Source: Corynebacterium fournieri (GTDB lineage: Bacteria > Actinomycetota > Actinomycetes > Mycobacteriales > Mycobacteriaceae). Taken from it: 64,000 nucleotides of DNA. The notes under the pieces are model-generated. The model saw only the letters and a program-made list of their open reading frames with translations. It did not search any database and was not told the DNA's origin. Location: the NCBI RefSeq assembly GCF_030408775.1, contig NZ_CP047210.1, forward strand, positions 434,001-498,000. The letters run 5' to 3'. The position numbers were made by a program, and so were the translations under genes. Each line of letters starts with the position of its first letter. Positions within the stretch are counted from its first letter, which is position 1. Positions 23,284 to 34,156 of this stretch are shown here, one piece after another.

Positions 23284-25470
23284 CTACTTCTCCAGTGCGT
23301 CGATGATCTTGTTGAAGGTCGCGGACGGGCGCATGACCGCGGAGGTCTTGTCCTCGTCCGGCCAGTAGTAGCCGCCGAGATCGGCAGCGTTGCCCTGGGC
23401 GTCCAGGAGCTCCTTGTCAATGGTCTCGGCGTTGTCGCGCAGGTCCTTCGCGATCGGGCCGAAGACCTCGGCCAGCTCGGCGTCGTCGGACTGGGCTGCC
23501 AGCGCCTCTGCCCAGAACAGGGAGAGCCAGAAGTGGGAGCCGCGGTCGTCGATCTCGTTCACCTTGCGGGACGGGGACTTGCCTTCGTCGAGAAGCTTCT
23601 CGGTGGCCTGGTCCAGCGCGGCGGCCAGGACGCCGGCTTTGTCGTTGCCGTTGGTGTTCTTCTCGTGGCGGAAGGACTCGGCCAGTGCGAGGTACTCGCC
23701 GAGGGAGTCCCAGCGCAGGTGGTTTTCTTCCTGGACCTGCTGGACGTGCTTCGGTGCGGAGCCGCCAGCACCGGTCTCGAACAGGCCACCGCCAGCCATG
23801 AGCGGGACGACAGAGAGCATCTTCGCGGAGGTGCCCAACTCCAGGATCGGGAACAGGTCCGTGTTGTAGTCACGCAGCACGTTGCCGGTCACGGAGATGG
23901 TGTCCTCGCCGCGGCGGATGCGCTCCACGGAGGTCTTAGTTGCCTCGACCGGGGAGGCGATGGAGATATCCAGGCCCTCGGTGTCGTGATCCGCCAGGTA
24001 CTTGTTCACCAGCTCGATCAGGTTGCGGTCGTGCGCGCGCTCCTCGTCCAGCCAGAAGATGGTCTTCATGCCGGACAGGCGTGCGCGGTTGACGGCCAGC
24101 TTGACCCAATCCTGGATCGGGGCGTCCTTGGTCTGACATGCGCGCCAGATGTCGCCTGCCTCAACGTCGTGCTCGATGAGCACGTCGCCGGCGGAGTTGA
24201 CCACCTGGACCTTGCCGTCGGCCGGGATCTTGAAGGTCTTGTCGTGGGAGCCGTACTCCTCGGCCTTCTTCGCCATCAGGCCCACGTTCGGCACCGTGCC
24301 CATGGTGGTCGGGTCGTACGCGCCGTTTGCGCGGCAGTCGTCGATCACGGTCTGGTACACACCGGCGTAGGAGGAATCCGGGATGACGGCCAGGGTGTCC
24401 TGCTCCTGGTCGTCGGCGTTCCACATGTGGCCGGAGGTACGGATCATCGCAGGCATGGACGCGTCGATGATCACGTCCGACGGCACGTGCAGGTTGGTGA
24501 TGCCCTTGGCGGAGTTGACCTGCGCCAGCGCCGGGCCGTCCTGCAGGGCCTTGTCGAAGGCGGCGCGGATCTCCTCGCCGCCCTCCAGCTCGGACAGGCC
24601 CTCGTAGATTGCGCCGAGGCCGTTCTCGCCGTCCAGGCCGGCGGCGAGGAGCTGCTCGCCGTACTTGTCGTAGACGTCCTTGAAGAAGGCGCGCACGACG
24701 TGGCCGAAGATGATCGGGTCGGAGACCTTCATCATGGTGGCCTTCAGGTGCGCGGAGAAGAGCACGCCATCTTCCTTCGCCTTTTGGACGGAGTCCAAAA
24801 GGAAGGCGTCCAGTGCCTTGGCGGACATGTAGGTGCCGTCGATGACCTCGCCGGCTTCAACCTTGAGGCCGTCCTTCAAGATCTTCTCGTCACCGCCTGC
24901 GGTGACGAGCTTGATGGTCAGGGTGTCCGCCTCCGGCATGATCACGGACTTCTCGTTGTGGCGGAAGTCTCCAGCATCCATGGTGGCCACGTTGGTCTTG
25001 GAATCGGAGGACCACTCGCCCATGGAGTGCGGGTGCTTCTTGGTGAAGTTCTTCACGGCCTCCGGTGCACGGCGGTCGGAGTTGCCTTCGCGCAGCACCG
25101 GGTTCACGGCGGAGCCCTTGACTGCGTCGTACTTGTCCTGGGCATCCTCGTAGTCCGGGATGTCAAAGCCGGCGGCCTGCAGCTCGGCGATGGCCTTCTT
25201 CAGCTGCACCAGGGAAGCGGAGATGTTCGGCAGCTTGATGATGTTAGCTTCCGGCGTCTTCGCCAGCTCGCCGAGCTGCGCCAGCGCGTCGTCGACCTTC
25301 TTGTCGCCGAGGCGGTCCGGGAACTGCGCGAGGATGCGGCCGGCCAGCGAGATGTCGGCGGTGTCCACGTCGATGCCGGCGCGGGAAGCGAACGCCTCCA
25401 CGATCGGCTTGAGGGAGTAGGTCGCCAAAAGCGGCGCTTCGTCGGTGCGGGTCCAAATGATCTTCGCCAT
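23284..25470 (-). CDS. icd: Isocitrate dehydrogenase [NADP], monomeric type
   Basis: 728 aa, the length of the monomeric (IDH-II/IcdM) family found in corynebacteria. Characteristic segments include [17 protein letters not shown] at the N-terminus, [13 protein letters not shown] near residue 130, [18 protein letters not shown] near 330 and [17 protein letters not shown] near 475. It oxidises isocitrate to 2-oxoglutarate with NADP+ in the TCA cycle and is a major NADPH source. A single gene with its own terminator, divergent from xth. Confidence 0.97.
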   Translation of the reverse strand: MAKIIWTRTDEAPLLATYSLKPIVEAFASRAGIDVDTADISLAGRILAQFPDRLGDKKVDDALAQLGELAKTPEANIIKLPNISASLVQLKKAIAELQAAGFDIPDYEDAQDKYDAVKGSAVNPVLREGNSDRRAPEAVKNFTKKHPHSMGEWSSDSKTNVATMDAGDFRHNEKSVIMPEADTLTIKLVTAGGDEKILKDGLKVEAGEVIDGTYMSAKALDAFLLDSVQKAKEDGVLFSAHLKATMMKVSDPIIFGHVVRAFFKDVYDKYGEQLLAAGLDGENGLGAIYEGLSELEGGEEIRAAFDKALQDGPALAQVNSAKGITNLHVPSDVIIDASMPAMIRTSGHMWNADDQEQDTLAVIPDSSYAGVYQTVIDDCRANGAYDPTTMGTVPNVGLMAKKAEEYGSHDKTFKIPADGKVQVVNSAGDVLIEHDVEAGDIWRACQTKDAPIQDWVKLAVNRARLSGMKTIFWLDEERAHDRNLIELVNKYLADHDTEGLDISIASPVEATKTSVERIRRGEDTISVTGNVLRDYNTDLFPILELGTSAKMLSVVPLMAGGGLFETGAGGSAPKHVQQVQEENHLRWDSLGEYLALAESFRHEKNTNGNDKAGVLAAALDQATEKLLDEGKSPSRKVNEIDDRGSHFWLSLFWAEALAAQSDDAELAEVFGPIAKDLRDNAETIDKELLDAQGNAADLGGYYWPDEDKTSAVMRPSATFNKIIDALEK

Positions 25471-25530
25471 AATGCTCCTCAGGTTTAAGGTGTCTGACTT
25501 CAGCCAACCAGACTACTAGGGTCGTCACAC

Positions 25531-26445
25531 ATGAGTCTCACAATCGCGTCGGTCAACGTCAACGGCATCCGCGCCGCCACCAAAATCCGCAACGAGGACA
25601 ATCCGGGCATGCTCGCCTGGCTGACACAAACGCCGGCCGATGTGGTGCTTATGCAGGAGGTTCGCGCCACCGCCGATCAGGCTCGCGCCGCGTTGGCGCC
25701 CGCGCTCGAGCAGGGGTGGCACCTTGCCGTCGCCCCCGCGGAGACCCCTGGGGCGAAGGGACGCGCGGGTGTGGGCATTCTTTCGCGCACGCCGCTTGAC
25801 GACGTCGCCTTCGGCATCCCCTCCTTCGAAGACGCCGGCCGCTTCATCGCCGCCACCCTGCCCGGCGGCACCCGCGTCGGTTCCCTCTACCTGCCCTCCG
25901 GCTCTGCCGGCACGGCCAAGCAGGACGAGAAGTACCGCTTCCTCGACGAGTTCGAGCCGCTGCTGGAGCAATGGGCCGGCGAATACCCCGACATGGTCAT
26001 CGGCGGCGATTGGAACATCTGCCACCGCCGCGAGGACCTGAAAAATTGGAAGACGAACCGCAAGAAGTCCGGCTTCCTGCCGCACGAGCGTGCATTCATG
26101 GACGCGGTGTTCGGCTGCTTCCCGGACGAAGAAGCGCAGGACGTCGAGCAGAAGGCCGACCCGGTGTGGGCTGGGGCGGTGGAGTATGCGACCGGAGGGC
26201 GTCGCCAAGCAAACAGCTCCCCGCAGTGGTTCGACGTGGCGCGCAGGCTGCAGCCGCAGGACGCGCCGTACACCTGGTGGACCTTCCGCGGCCAGGCCTT
26301 CAACAATGACGCCGGTTGGCGCATTGACGTGCAGGCGGCCACCGCCAACATGCTCGAGCGCGCCGAGCGCACGTGGGTGGACAAGGCTCCCGCGGTGGAG
26401 CAGCGGTGGTCCGATCATTCGCCGCTCGTGGTGGAGTACCGTTGA
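25531..26445 (+). CDS. xth: Exodeoxyribonuclease III
   Basis: 304 aa endonuclease/exonuclease/phosphatase-fold enzyme. Active-site segments: ASVNVNGIRA near residue 5, MQEVRA (metal-binding Glu) near 40, GGDWNICH near 155, WWTFRGQAFNNDAGWRIDVQ near 250 and the catalytic His/Asp in WSDHSPLVV near 295. It repairs abasic sites and 3'-blocked ends in DNA. The start is about 60 bp from the divergent icd start. A lipoprotein gene follows after 4 bp. Confidence 0.92.
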   Translation: MSLTIASVNVNGIRAATKIRNEDNPGMLAWLTQTPADVVLMQEVRATADQARAALAPALEQGWHLAVAPAETPGAKGRAGVGILSRTPLDDVAFGIPSFEDAGRFIAATLPGGTRVGSLYLPSGSAGTAKQDEKYRFLDEFEPLLEQWAGEYPDMVIGGDWNICHRREDLKNWKTNRKKSGFLPHERAFMDAVFGCFPDEEAQDVEQKADPVWAGAVEYATGGRRQANSSPQWFDVARRLQPQDAPYTWWTFRGQAFNNDAGWRIDVQAATANMLERAERTWVDKAPAVEQRWSDHSPLVVEYR

Positions 26446-26449
26446 TTGT

Positions 26450-26890
26450 GTGAAGAAGGCAGCGATTGGACTGATTGTGGCGCCGGTCATGTTACTGGCG
26501 GCGTGCGCGTCGGACGATCTGACGCTGGATAAGGCGCTGGGTGGTGATTCCGACGCCGCAACGGTCGATCTCGCGGAGGCGTACCCGGCCGCGAAGAGCC
26601 TGTTCATCGTGTGCACTTCGGACGACGCTGCGGTGGCGGACGTCTTCGGCAGAAACGTTCTGGAAGAGCCCCGCGACGACGAGAATTGGATGGTGCAGCA
26701 GCGCTTCGACAGCGTGATTCTCCCGGAGGCCTACAAGCGCGACGAGGTCGATCTGTGCAAGGGCGACCGCGAGGGTATCCGCGAGGTGACCAACGAGCAG
26801 ATCGACTTCCAACTTGAGGGCGACAAGTGGGTGCTGCAGGGCGTGCACGGTACGGCGGCGCAGGATTTGAGCAGCTCGCCGGTGCAATAA
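26450..26890 (+). CDS. Putative lipoprotein of unknown function
   Basis: 146 aa from GTG 26450 (VKKAAIGLIVAPVMLLAACAS), with a classical signal peptide and the lipobox LAAC near residue 19. The mature part is acidic and holds two cysteines, in FIVCTSDD and VDLCKGDRE, that could pair outside the cell. No family recognised. It follows xth by 4 bp and is probably co-transcribed. The apparent longer frame inside xth is a shadow. Confidence 0.75.
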   Translation: MKKAAIGLIVAPVMLLAACASDDLTLDKALGGDSDAATVDLAEAYPAAKSLFIVCTSDDAAVADVFGRNVLEEPRDDENWMVQQRFDSVILPEAYKRDEVDLCKGDREGIREVTNEQIDFQLEGDKWVLQGVHGTAAQDLSSSPVQ

Positions 26891-26910
26891 AAACTTCGGG
26901 GCCAAATCAC

Positions 26911-26923
26911 TGAACACCGTTCA
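26911..26923. promoter_or_regulatory. Candidate BioQ operator upstream of bioB
   Basis: TGAAC-ACC-GTTCA is a perfect 5-3-5 palindrome matching the 13-bp motif of BioQ, the TetR-type repressor of biotin genes in corynebacteria and mycobacteria. A -10-like TACACT lies at 26933-26938, placing the palindrome over the -35 region; the bioB ATG is at 26984. Confidence 0.8.
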
Positions 26924-26983
26924 AGGACGCGCTACACTGACACACGCTTGTGACGTGAACCACCAAGAACGGAGTGCAGCAAC

Positions 26984-28045
26984 ATGACTGACATCCTCGA
27001 GATCGCACGCGAAAAGGCCCTGGAAAACGGCGAGGGCCTGAACAAGGACGAGCTCGTCCAGATCCTCAACATTGAAGACGAGCGCCTGCCGGAGCTGCTG
27101 GACCTCGCCCACCAAGTGCGCATCAAGCACTGCGGCGTGGACGTCTCCCTGGAGGGCATCATCTCCCTGAAAACCGGCGGCTGCCCCGAGGACTGCCACT
27201 TCTGCTCCCAGTCCGGCCTGTTCGAGTCCCCGGTGCGCTCCGTGACCTTGGACATCAACGAGCTGGTGGAGGCCGCGAAGCAGTCCGAGAAGATGGGCGC
27301 TTCCGAGTTCTGCATCGTCGCCGCGGTCAAGGGTCCGACCCAGCAGCTGCTGGACCAGGTCGCCGAAGCCGTCACCGCCATCCAGGATGAGGTGGACATC
27401 TCCATTTCCGCGTCCCTGGGCATCCTCACCCGCGACCAGGCGCGCCAGCTGGCCAAGATGGGCGTGTCGCGCTACAACCACAACTTCGAAACCGCCGAGA
27501 GCTTCTTTCCCAACGTGGTCACCACACACACCTGGCAGGAGCGCAAGGACACCCTGGAAAATGTGCTGGCAGAGGGTATGGAAACCTGCTGCGGCGGCAT
27601 CATCGGTCTGGGCGAGAGCATCGAGCAGCGCGCAGAGTTCGCCGTCCAGCTCGCGGAAATCCAGCCGCACGAGGTGCCGATGAACTTCCTCGACCCCCGC
27701 CCGGGCACCCCGTTCGCGGACCGTCCGCTGGTTCCGCAGGGCGAGGCGCTGCGCGCAGTGGCCGCATTCCGTCTGGCCATGCCGTCCACCCAGCTGCGCT
27801 TCGCCGGCGGCACCGAGCTCGCGCTTGGCGACGACGGTACCGAAGCCGGTCTCATGGGCGGCGCCAACGCGATCATCGGCGGCAACTACCTGACCACGTT
27901 CGGCCGCCCGATGGAAAAGGACCGCGACGCGGTGGACCGCGTGATGGAAGGCGCGACTCCGGGTGTGAACCTGGGCATCACCCCGGTGGGCGAGAAGCAG
28001 AACTCCGGCCACGGCGTGCTCTACGACACCATCAAGTCGCTCTAG
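26984..28045 (+). CDS. bioB: Biotin synthase
   Basis: 353 aa radical-SAM enzyme. The 4Fe-4S cluster motif is [11 protein letters not shown] near residue 67 (CxxxCxxC). Later landmarks are the SISASLGIL strand, YNHNFETA near 165 and the SAM/dethiobiotin-binding region [12 protein letters not shown] near 225. It inserts sulfur into dethiobiotin, the last step of biotin synthesis. It is followed at 14 bp by the auxiliary protein gene. The BioQ-type palindrome upstream indicates repression when biotin is sufficient. Confidence 0.97.
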   Translation: MTDILEIAREKALENGEGLNKDELVQILNIEDERLPELLDLAHQVRIKHCGVDVSLEGIISLKTGGCPEDCHFCSQSGLFESPVRSVTLDINELVEAAKQSEKMGASEFCIVAAVKGPTQQLLDQVAEAVTAIQDEVDISISASLGILTRDQARQLAKMGVSRYNHNFETAESFFPNVVTTHTWQERKDTLENVLAEGMETCCGGIIGLGESIEQRAEFAVQLAEIQPHEVPMNFLDPRPGTPFADRPLVPQGEALRAVAAFRLAMPSTQLRFAGGTELALGDDGTEAGLMGGANAIIGGNYLTTFGRPMEKDRDAVDRVMEGATPGVNLGITPVGEKQNSGHGVLYDTIKSL

Positions 28046-28059
28046 AAATCTCCCCGCGC

Positions 28060-28263
28060 ATGAAGATTCCCGACAACACCGATCTCGCCGATGCCGTTTT
28101 GTCCGGCGAAATCGCCTGGCCGCTCGACCCGGCCCGCCCCTACGACGCGCCGCGCATCTGCCCGCTGTGTGGCCGGCGCATGGTGGTGAAAATTTCGCCG
28201 ATGGCGTGGGAGGCGGCCTGCTCCCGCCACGGCCTGCTGCGCTCCGAGTGGGTGGAGAAGTAG
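28060..28263 (+). CDS. bsaP: Biotin synthase auxiliary protein (BsaP-like)
   Basis: 67 aa with a CPLCGRRM motif near residue 35 and a third cysteine in ACSRHG near 54. Size, cysteine pattern and position right after bioB match the actinobacterial BsaP family (Rv1590 type), described as needed for BioB turnover in mycobacteria and proposed to carry an iron-sulfur cluster. The assignment rests on context and cysteines, as the protein is too short for more. The gene ends 18 bp before the convergent membrane-protein gene. Confidence 0.75.
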   Translation: MKIPDNTDLADAVLSGEIAWPLDPARPYDAPRICPLCGRRMVVKISPMAWEAACSRHGLLRSEWVEK

Positions 28264-28281
28264 CAGGGGCGGGAGTGGCTG

Positions 28282-28965
28282 CTAGCGCACGAAGCGCCTC
28301 GTGTTGCGAAACGCCACCGCGCTGACGGCGAGTGTGACCAAGCATGCGGCGCTTACGCCACCGACGGCGGCGGTGTACCAATCGTCTACATGGGACTCAG
28401 TAGCCCAGTACAACGCGACCGCGATGAGGAACGTGGCAAATGCGGTAATGAGACCGCGCCCCGCGCCGAAGGAGGCGTAGACCAAGCCGAGCGCAACCCC
28501 CACGATGGCAGCAACGAAGAAGAACGCGATGTGGAGCAGCACCGTCCACGCCATTGACGAGGTGTCTTGCCCGGCGTTCGCCATGATGTAGGGGGCGCCG
28601 TTAGTGTCCACCCAGGGCACGTCTGCGCCGTTGGTGAAGAGGAACAGGTCATAGGCTTGGTAGTACGGGCTCTTGAACTGGTTGTAGATCGAGGATGCCG
28701 CGGTGGGGACGCCCAGCGCCACTGCCGCCACGATGGATGTGAGTGTGGCTGAGTTCATCCACGTAGTAAAGCTTGCGCCGAGCTGGTTCAACGCACTCCA
28801 CTGCGCACCTGCCAGGATGAATAGGACGGTCAGTGCGAAGCCTCCGAAGACGGTCCAGAGGGAGCCATCGCCCTGGTAGAAACGGCCCAGCGGGACTAGG
28901 ACCAGCAAAACGGCCAGTGTTGCCAGGTAGGACAGTGGTTTGAAGGGGCTGAGGAAGAGTTTCAT
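28282..28965 (-). CDS. ABC transporter membrane subunit (six-helix, unassigned)
   Basis: 227 aa with six predicted hydrophobic segments (about 15-30, 37-55, 70-90, 135-160, 165-185 and 195-215). It is the last gene of a GntR-ATPase-membrane operon in which each start overlaps the preceding stop as ATGA. Together with the 227-aa ATPase it should form a small exporter or bacitracin/YtrA-type antibiotic-response ABC system. No specific family signature was found in the sequence itself. Confidence 0.75.
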   Translation of the reverse strand: MKLFLSPFKPLSYLATLAVLLVLVPLGRFYQGDGSLWTVFGGFALTVLFILAGAQWSALNQLGASFTTWMNSATLTSIVAAVALGVPTAASSIYNQFKSPYYQAYDLFLFTNGADVPWVDTNGAPYIMANAGQDTSSMAWTVLLHIAFFFVAAIVGVALGLVYASFGAGRGLITAFATFLIAVALYWATESHVDDWYTAAVGGVSAACLVTLAVSAVAFRNTRRFVR

Positions 28966-29645
28966 CGTTCGGGCCTTTCCGTCGCGAGGAAGTCAATGAG
29001 TTTGGCATCGTCCGGATACTCGATGGGCAGGTCGACATCGGCCTCGCCGATAGGTTCGGCGAACGTCGCGCGTGTCGTGGGCCCGAGACTCGCTGTCTCG
29101 GCGACGGGGAAGCGGGCGATAAGGTCTTTGATCTCGGCGGTGGGGCCGGTGACCGTTGGAAAGCACAGGCGGGCGTCGTCGAGTGGGACTGGGCGCGAAA
29201 CCACCCGATCAAACACTTGGATGACATGGGTGGCGAGACCTACGAAGTCCTCCGGGCGATGCGATGCCATCACTACGCTGCGCTGCGGGTTCTCCGCGAT
29301 GTAGTCGATCAGTCTCTGGCGGACCTGTTTGCGGGTGGTGGTGTCGATGCCATCAAACGGCTCGTCGAGAAGCAACAGGTCTTTGCCGATGGCTAGGGCC
29401 ACCTCAATGGTGAGTAGGCGGCGCTGCCCAACGGAGAGATCTCTGATGCGGGCGTTGGGAAAGTCTAGGTCTACGTGCGGGTAGATCGCTGCGACTGCGC
29501 GCAGGTGATCGTCCACGGTCGTGCCTGCAAACTTGGTGTCCGCACCAGCCGGGACGAACGCGGCCTGCGGGCTCATGAGCGTGTGGAGGTAGTGAGTTTT
29601 ACCGGCGGCGTTCGGGCCGACCAGCGCGTAGAAGCCGGGATTCAT
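28962..29645 (-). CDS. ABC transporter ATP-binding protein (YtrB-like)
   Basis: 227 aa. Walker A is GPNAAGKTHYL near residue 10; the signature is the variant LSVGQRRLLTIEVAL near 73, where LSGGQ is usual. Walker B is LLLLDEPFDGID near 90 and the switch is VMASHRPED near 127. The protein begins almost at the Walker A strand, so the N-terminal beta-strands are shorter than usual. Middle gene of the GntR-ATPase-membrane operon. Confidence 0.85.
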   Translation of the reverse strand: MNPGFYALVGPNAAGKTHYLHTLMSPQAAFVPAGADTKFAGTTVDDHLRAVAAIYPHVDLDFPNARIRDLSVGQRRLLTIEVALAIGKDLLLLDEPFDGIDTTTRKQVRQRLIDYIAENPQRSVVMASHRPEDFVGLATHVIQVFDRVVSRPVPLDDARLCFPTVTGPTAEIKDLIARFPVAETASLGPTTRATFAEPIGEADVDLPIEYPDDAKLIDFLATERPER

Positions 29646-29995
29646 TGGGCGCGCTCCTTTTCGATCATTGCCGTCAGCTCCTCGGTAGTGATGCCGAGTT
29701 GGTTGGCCTCATGTACAAACGGTTGGACAAAATCGCGGGCGAATGCTTCGCGACGCGTACGTAACACTTGCTCACGCGCACTCTCCAGGACGAACATGCC
29801 GAGCCCGCGGCGTTTCTCCAGCAGACCCTCGTTGAACAGTTCGGTGAGCGCTTTGGCGGAGGTGGTGGGGTTGACAGAGTGGTAGGCGGAGAGCTCGTTG
29901 GTGGACGGCACCCGGTCGCCGGGGGCGAGGGTGCCTGCGCCGATGAGGTCACGTAACTCATCTGCTATCTGTAGATATATGGGTTTACCACTCAT
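29642..29995 (-). CDS. GntR-family regulator, YtrA subfamily
   Basis: 117 aa. An N-terminal winged helix (KPIYLQIADELRDLIGAGTLAPGDRVPSTNEL in part, about residues 3-40), then YHSVNPTTSAKALTEL recognition helices and a short C-terminal helical tail without a large effector domain, as in YtrA. It is the first gene of an operon with an ABC pair that it probably represses along with itself. The promoter (-35 TTGACG, -10 TATAGT) puts transcription start at or within a base or two of the ATG, so the mRNA is probably leaderless. Confidence 0.88.
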   Translation of the reverse strand: MSGKPIYLQIADELRDLIGAGTLAPGDRVPSTNELSAYHSVNPTTSAKALTELFNEGLLEKRRGLGMFVLESAREQVLRTRREAFARDFVQPFVHEANQLGITTEELTAMIEKERAQ

Positions 29996-30002
29996 GTGGG
30001 TA

Positions 30003-30032
30003 ACTATAGAACTGGAAAGCCCGGCGCGTCAA
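30003..30032 (-). promoter_or_regulatory. Promoter of the GntR/ABC operon
   Basis: On the minus strand, TTGACG (30027-30032) and TATAGT (30003-30008) are separated by 18 bp, and the ATG begins 7 bp after the -10 hexamer, predicting a leaderless transcript. Half-sites resembling TTACCC/GGGTAA flank the start codon and may bind the GntR protein. Confidence 0.65.
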
Positions 30033-30202
30033 CCCTCTTTTTCACGAAGCGTTGGGTGAACCCGGTTGGATCGCGAAAGCTACTGGGCAGAGACGATTTC
30101 TATTAGCTGTTGGCCGGGTGTGGCCCACTGAACTGCGACATTAGGGGAGCGCCGAGACAGTGCAGGCGAGAAGTGCCGCCTGGAGAACGGTGATGCGCAT
30201 GG
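30009..30202. other. Intergenic stretch with no recognised gene
   Basis: About 190 bp between the GntR promoter and the 3' end of the 53-aa gene. No open frame with an SD, no tRNA-like fold and no strong hairpin were seen. Confidence 0.5.
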
Positions 30203-30360
30203 CTAGAGGTCGAAGGATGCTGCGCGGAGAATGTCCGGCGTAATGGGAACCTTGCCTTTTCCTTCTTTATCGCGCTTCACGATGAGCTTGGCCGCGGCGA
30301 TCTGGCTCCGGGAAAACTCCGGCTTCGGAGACTGAATTTCTCTAGCTTTGGATCGGGCTG

Positions 30361-30364
<4 letters not shown>
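30203..30364 (-). CDS. Small basic protein, 53 aa, coupled to the upstream membrane protein
   Basis: 53 aa, lysine/arginine-rich, with FSRSQIAAAKLIVKRDKEGKG in its middle (shown in part) and a VPITPDILRAASFDL end. GAGGAG lies 6-7 bp before the ATG, and the ATG overlaps the stop of the 137-aa gene (ATGA), arguing that it is real despite its size. Base composition is lower in G+C than the backbone. Function unknown; with its partner it could form a toxin-antitoxin-like or membrane-effector pair, but no family signature supports this. Confidence 0.6.
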
Positions 30365-31868
<1,504 letters not shown>

Positions 31869-31907
31869 GGGCTCGCGGCGGGGCCGGGGGCCGCATCCGG
31901 TGTAGCC

Positions 31908-33800
31908 TCAGCGCTTGGCTCGCGCAGCCCGCAGACCGTTCAAGATGACGATGACTTCAGCGACCTCGTGAACCAACACGACGGCTGCCAGGCCTAGCAC
32001 GCCGCTGATCGCAAGCGGCATCAACACGATGATGATGGCCAGGGACAGCACGATGTTCTGGTTGATGATCCTGCTGCCTCGGCGGGCGTGCTGCAGCGCC
32101 TGCGGGATCAGTCGGAGGTCGTGGCCGGTGAAGGCGACGTCAGCGGAATCGATTGCGGCGTCAGAGCCGGTCGCTCCCATCGCTATGCCCACCGTCGCGC
32201 CCGCCAGTGCCGGCGCGTCGTTGATGCCGTCGCCGATCATCGCCGTCGGTGTCTTGGAGGAGAATTCGGCGACGATGCTTGCCTTGTCCTCAGGGCGCAG
32301 CTCAGCGCGCACGTCGTCGATTCCGGCGATTTCAGCCAGCGCCCGGGCGGTGCGAGTGTTGTCGCCGGTGAGCATGCTCACTTCCACGTCTTTGGAGCGC
32401 AGGGTCTGCACGGCTTCGGGAACCTCGGGCCGCAGCTCGTCGCGGACCCCGATCGCTCCGGCGAGGGTGTCATCGACGGTGACCAGGACGCAGGTCTGGC
32501 CCTCGGACTCCATGCGCTCAACGTCTGCCTTCAGTGGCCCGGCGTCGATCCACCGGGGGCTGCCCACCAGCACCCGTCGACCTTCGACGGTGCCGCCGAT
32601 GCCATGCCCGGCTTCCTCGCTGATGTCCAGGGCGGCGGGCGCTTCGGGCCCCGCTGCCGCGATCGCCGCGGCGAGGGGGTGCGTCGATTGCCGCTCAACT
32701 GCCGCCGCAAAAGTAAGCACCTGCGCCCGATCAAACCCGTCTGCTGGGACCACGCCCGTAACCTCGGGCTGGTTGCGGGTGAGGGTTCCGGTCTTGTCCA
32801 CCGCCAGGTGACGGATGCCGCCGAGCCGCTCGAACGCCGCGCCGGACTTGATGACCACGCCGAACTGGCTGGCCGCGCCGATCGCGGCCACGACCGTCAG
32901 CGGCACGGAGATTGCCAGCGCGCACGGCGACGCTGCGACCAGAACCACCAACGCACGGGTGATCCACGTCTCGGGGTCGCCCAGCAGCGAGCCGATCACG
33001 CCGACTAGCACCGCCAGGATCATCACCCCGGGCACTAGGGGTTGGGCAATCCGGTCGGCGATCCGGGCGCGGTCGCCCTTTTCCGCCTGCGCCTGCTCGA
33101 CCAGGTCCACGAGTGTGGTTAGTGAGTTGTCCGTTCCAGCTGCGGTCGTCTCGACTTCCAGCACACCGGCGGAGTTGATCGCTCCCGCGGGCACCTCGTC
33201 GCCGGGCGCAACCTCCTCCGGAATCGATTCTCCGGTGATCGCTGAGGTGTCAAGGCTGGAGCGCCCAGACCGAATGATGCCGTCCGTGGCGATCCGCTCT
33301 CCGGGGCGCACGAGCATCAGTTCACCAGCCACGAGGTCCTTCGCTGCGACCTCGACCGACGTGCCGTCGCGCAGCACCGTCGCGGTTTGCGGTACCAACT
33401 TCAACAGTGCCCGCAGTCCGCCCTGCGCCCGATCCATCGCCTTGTCTTCCAGTGCCTCGGCGATCGAGTACAGGAACGCTAGCGCCGCGGCCTCTCCGAC
33501 GTAACCGAGGATTACCGCGCCGACCGCGCTGATCGTCATCAGCAAACCAATGCCGAGCTTGCGTTTCGTGACAAGGTTCCGGATCGCGCCGGGCGCGAAC
33601 GTATACGCCCCTAGCAGCAGGCCGACCCAGAACAGTACTGTCGCGGGTGTCTCTAGCCCGGACCAGTCCAGCGCTAGGCCTATGCAGAGGGCTATGCCGG
33701 AGAAGATCGGCAGTAGCAACTCGGGGTCTTTCCACCATGGCCGATCGAGCTCTTCGATCTCCGTGGCGGGTTCGTGTTCGCATCCACACGCCGAGCTCAT
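31908..33800 (-). CDS. Cd/Pb/Zn/Co-exporting P1B-type ATPase (CtpG/CtpD-like)
   Basis: 630 aa from ATG 33800, whose ATGA overlaps the CmtR stop. An N-terminal CxC (SACGCEH) lies near residue 5. The actuator loop TGES is in SAITGESIPEE, the membrane metal site is SPCAL (an SPC rather than a CPC motif), phosphorylation is DKTGTLT, and the hinge is MIGDGINDAPAL. The last helix has HEVAEVIVILN. SPC plus a C-terminal HE-containing helix points to P1B-4-like ATPases (Co/Fe/Zn/Cd). The coupled CmtR regulator favours Cd2+/Pb2+ efflux. It acts in the plasma membrane. Confidence 0.9.
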   Translation of the reverse strand: MSSACGCEHEPATEIEELDRPWWKDPELLLPIFSGIALCIGLALDWSGLETPATVLFWVGLLLGAYTFAPGAIRNLVTKRKLGIGLLMTISAVGAVILGYVGEAAALAFLYSIAEALEDKAMDRAQGGLRALLKLVPQTATVLRDGTSVEVAAKDLVAGELMLVRPGERIATDGIIRSGRSSLDTSAITGESIPEEVAPGDEVPAGAINSAGVLEVETTAAGTDNSLTTLVDLVEQAQAEKGDRARIADRIAQPLVPGVMILAVLVGVIGSLLGDPETWITRALVVLVAASPCALAISVPLTVVAAIGAASQFGVVIKSGAAFERLGGIRHLAVDKTGTLTRNQPEVTGVVPADGFDRAQVLTFAAAVERQSTHPLAAAIAAAGPEAPAALDISEEAGHGIGGTVEGRRVLVGSPRWIDAGPLKADVERMESEGQTCVLVTVDDTLAGAIGVRDELRPEVPEAVQTLRSKDVEVSMLTGDNTRTARALAEIAGIDDVRAELRPEDKASIVAEFSSKTPTAMIGDGINDAPALAGATVGIAMGATGSDAAIDSADVAFTGHDLRLIPQALQHARRGSRIINQNIVLSLAIIIVLMPLAISGVLGLAAVVLVHEVAEVIVILNGLRAARAKR

Positions 33801-34156
33801 GCATCCGCTCCCTTCTCGCCGCAGCCGGGCACTGAGCACTCAGGGTCGATGCACGGGGCGTTTTCGTCGACAGCCAACGTCGCGTTCACCAGCGCGTTGA
33901 GCGCTGCCGCGAGGTGCGGATCGGCGATTTCGTAGCGTGTCTTGCGGCCCTCCGGCTCGGCTACGACGATGCCGCAGTCACGCAGACAGGTCAGGTGGTT
34001 CGAGACGTTCGAGCGGGTCAGGTCCAGGTCGCGCGAAAGCACGGCCGGGTAGCTCGGGCCGTCGAGTAGTGTCATCAGGATTCTGGAACGCGTCGGATCC
34101 GCCATGGCCCGGCCGAGCCGGTTCATGACGTCGAGGCGTGAAGCAATAGTCAGCAT
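33797..34156 (-). CDS. cmtR: ArsR/SmtB-family Cd(II)/Pb(II)-sensing repressor, CmtR-like
   Basis: 119 aa winged-helix repressor. The recognition helix is LTRSNVSNHLTCLRDCG. Cysteines fall at residues 57, 61 and 102, exactly the three that bind Cd/Pb in M. tuberculosis CmtR; four acidic/cysteine residues follow in the tail (PECSVPGCGEKG). It should leave DNA when Cd2+ or Pb2+ binds and so induce itself and the coupled P-type ATPase. A TGTAC-N6-GTACA dyad overlaps its start codon. Confidence 0.9.
   Translation of the reverse strand: MLTIASRLDVMNRLGRAMADPTRSRILMTLLDGPSYPAVLSRDLDLTRSNVSNHLTCLRDCGIVVAEPEGRKTRYEIADPHLAAALNALVNATLAVDENAPCIDPECSVPGCGEKGADA

Noticed and set aside
23242-25488. 748-codon plus-strand frame opposite icd
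   Set aside because: Shadow of monomeric isocitrate dehydrogenase, with the same low-complexity antisense composition.
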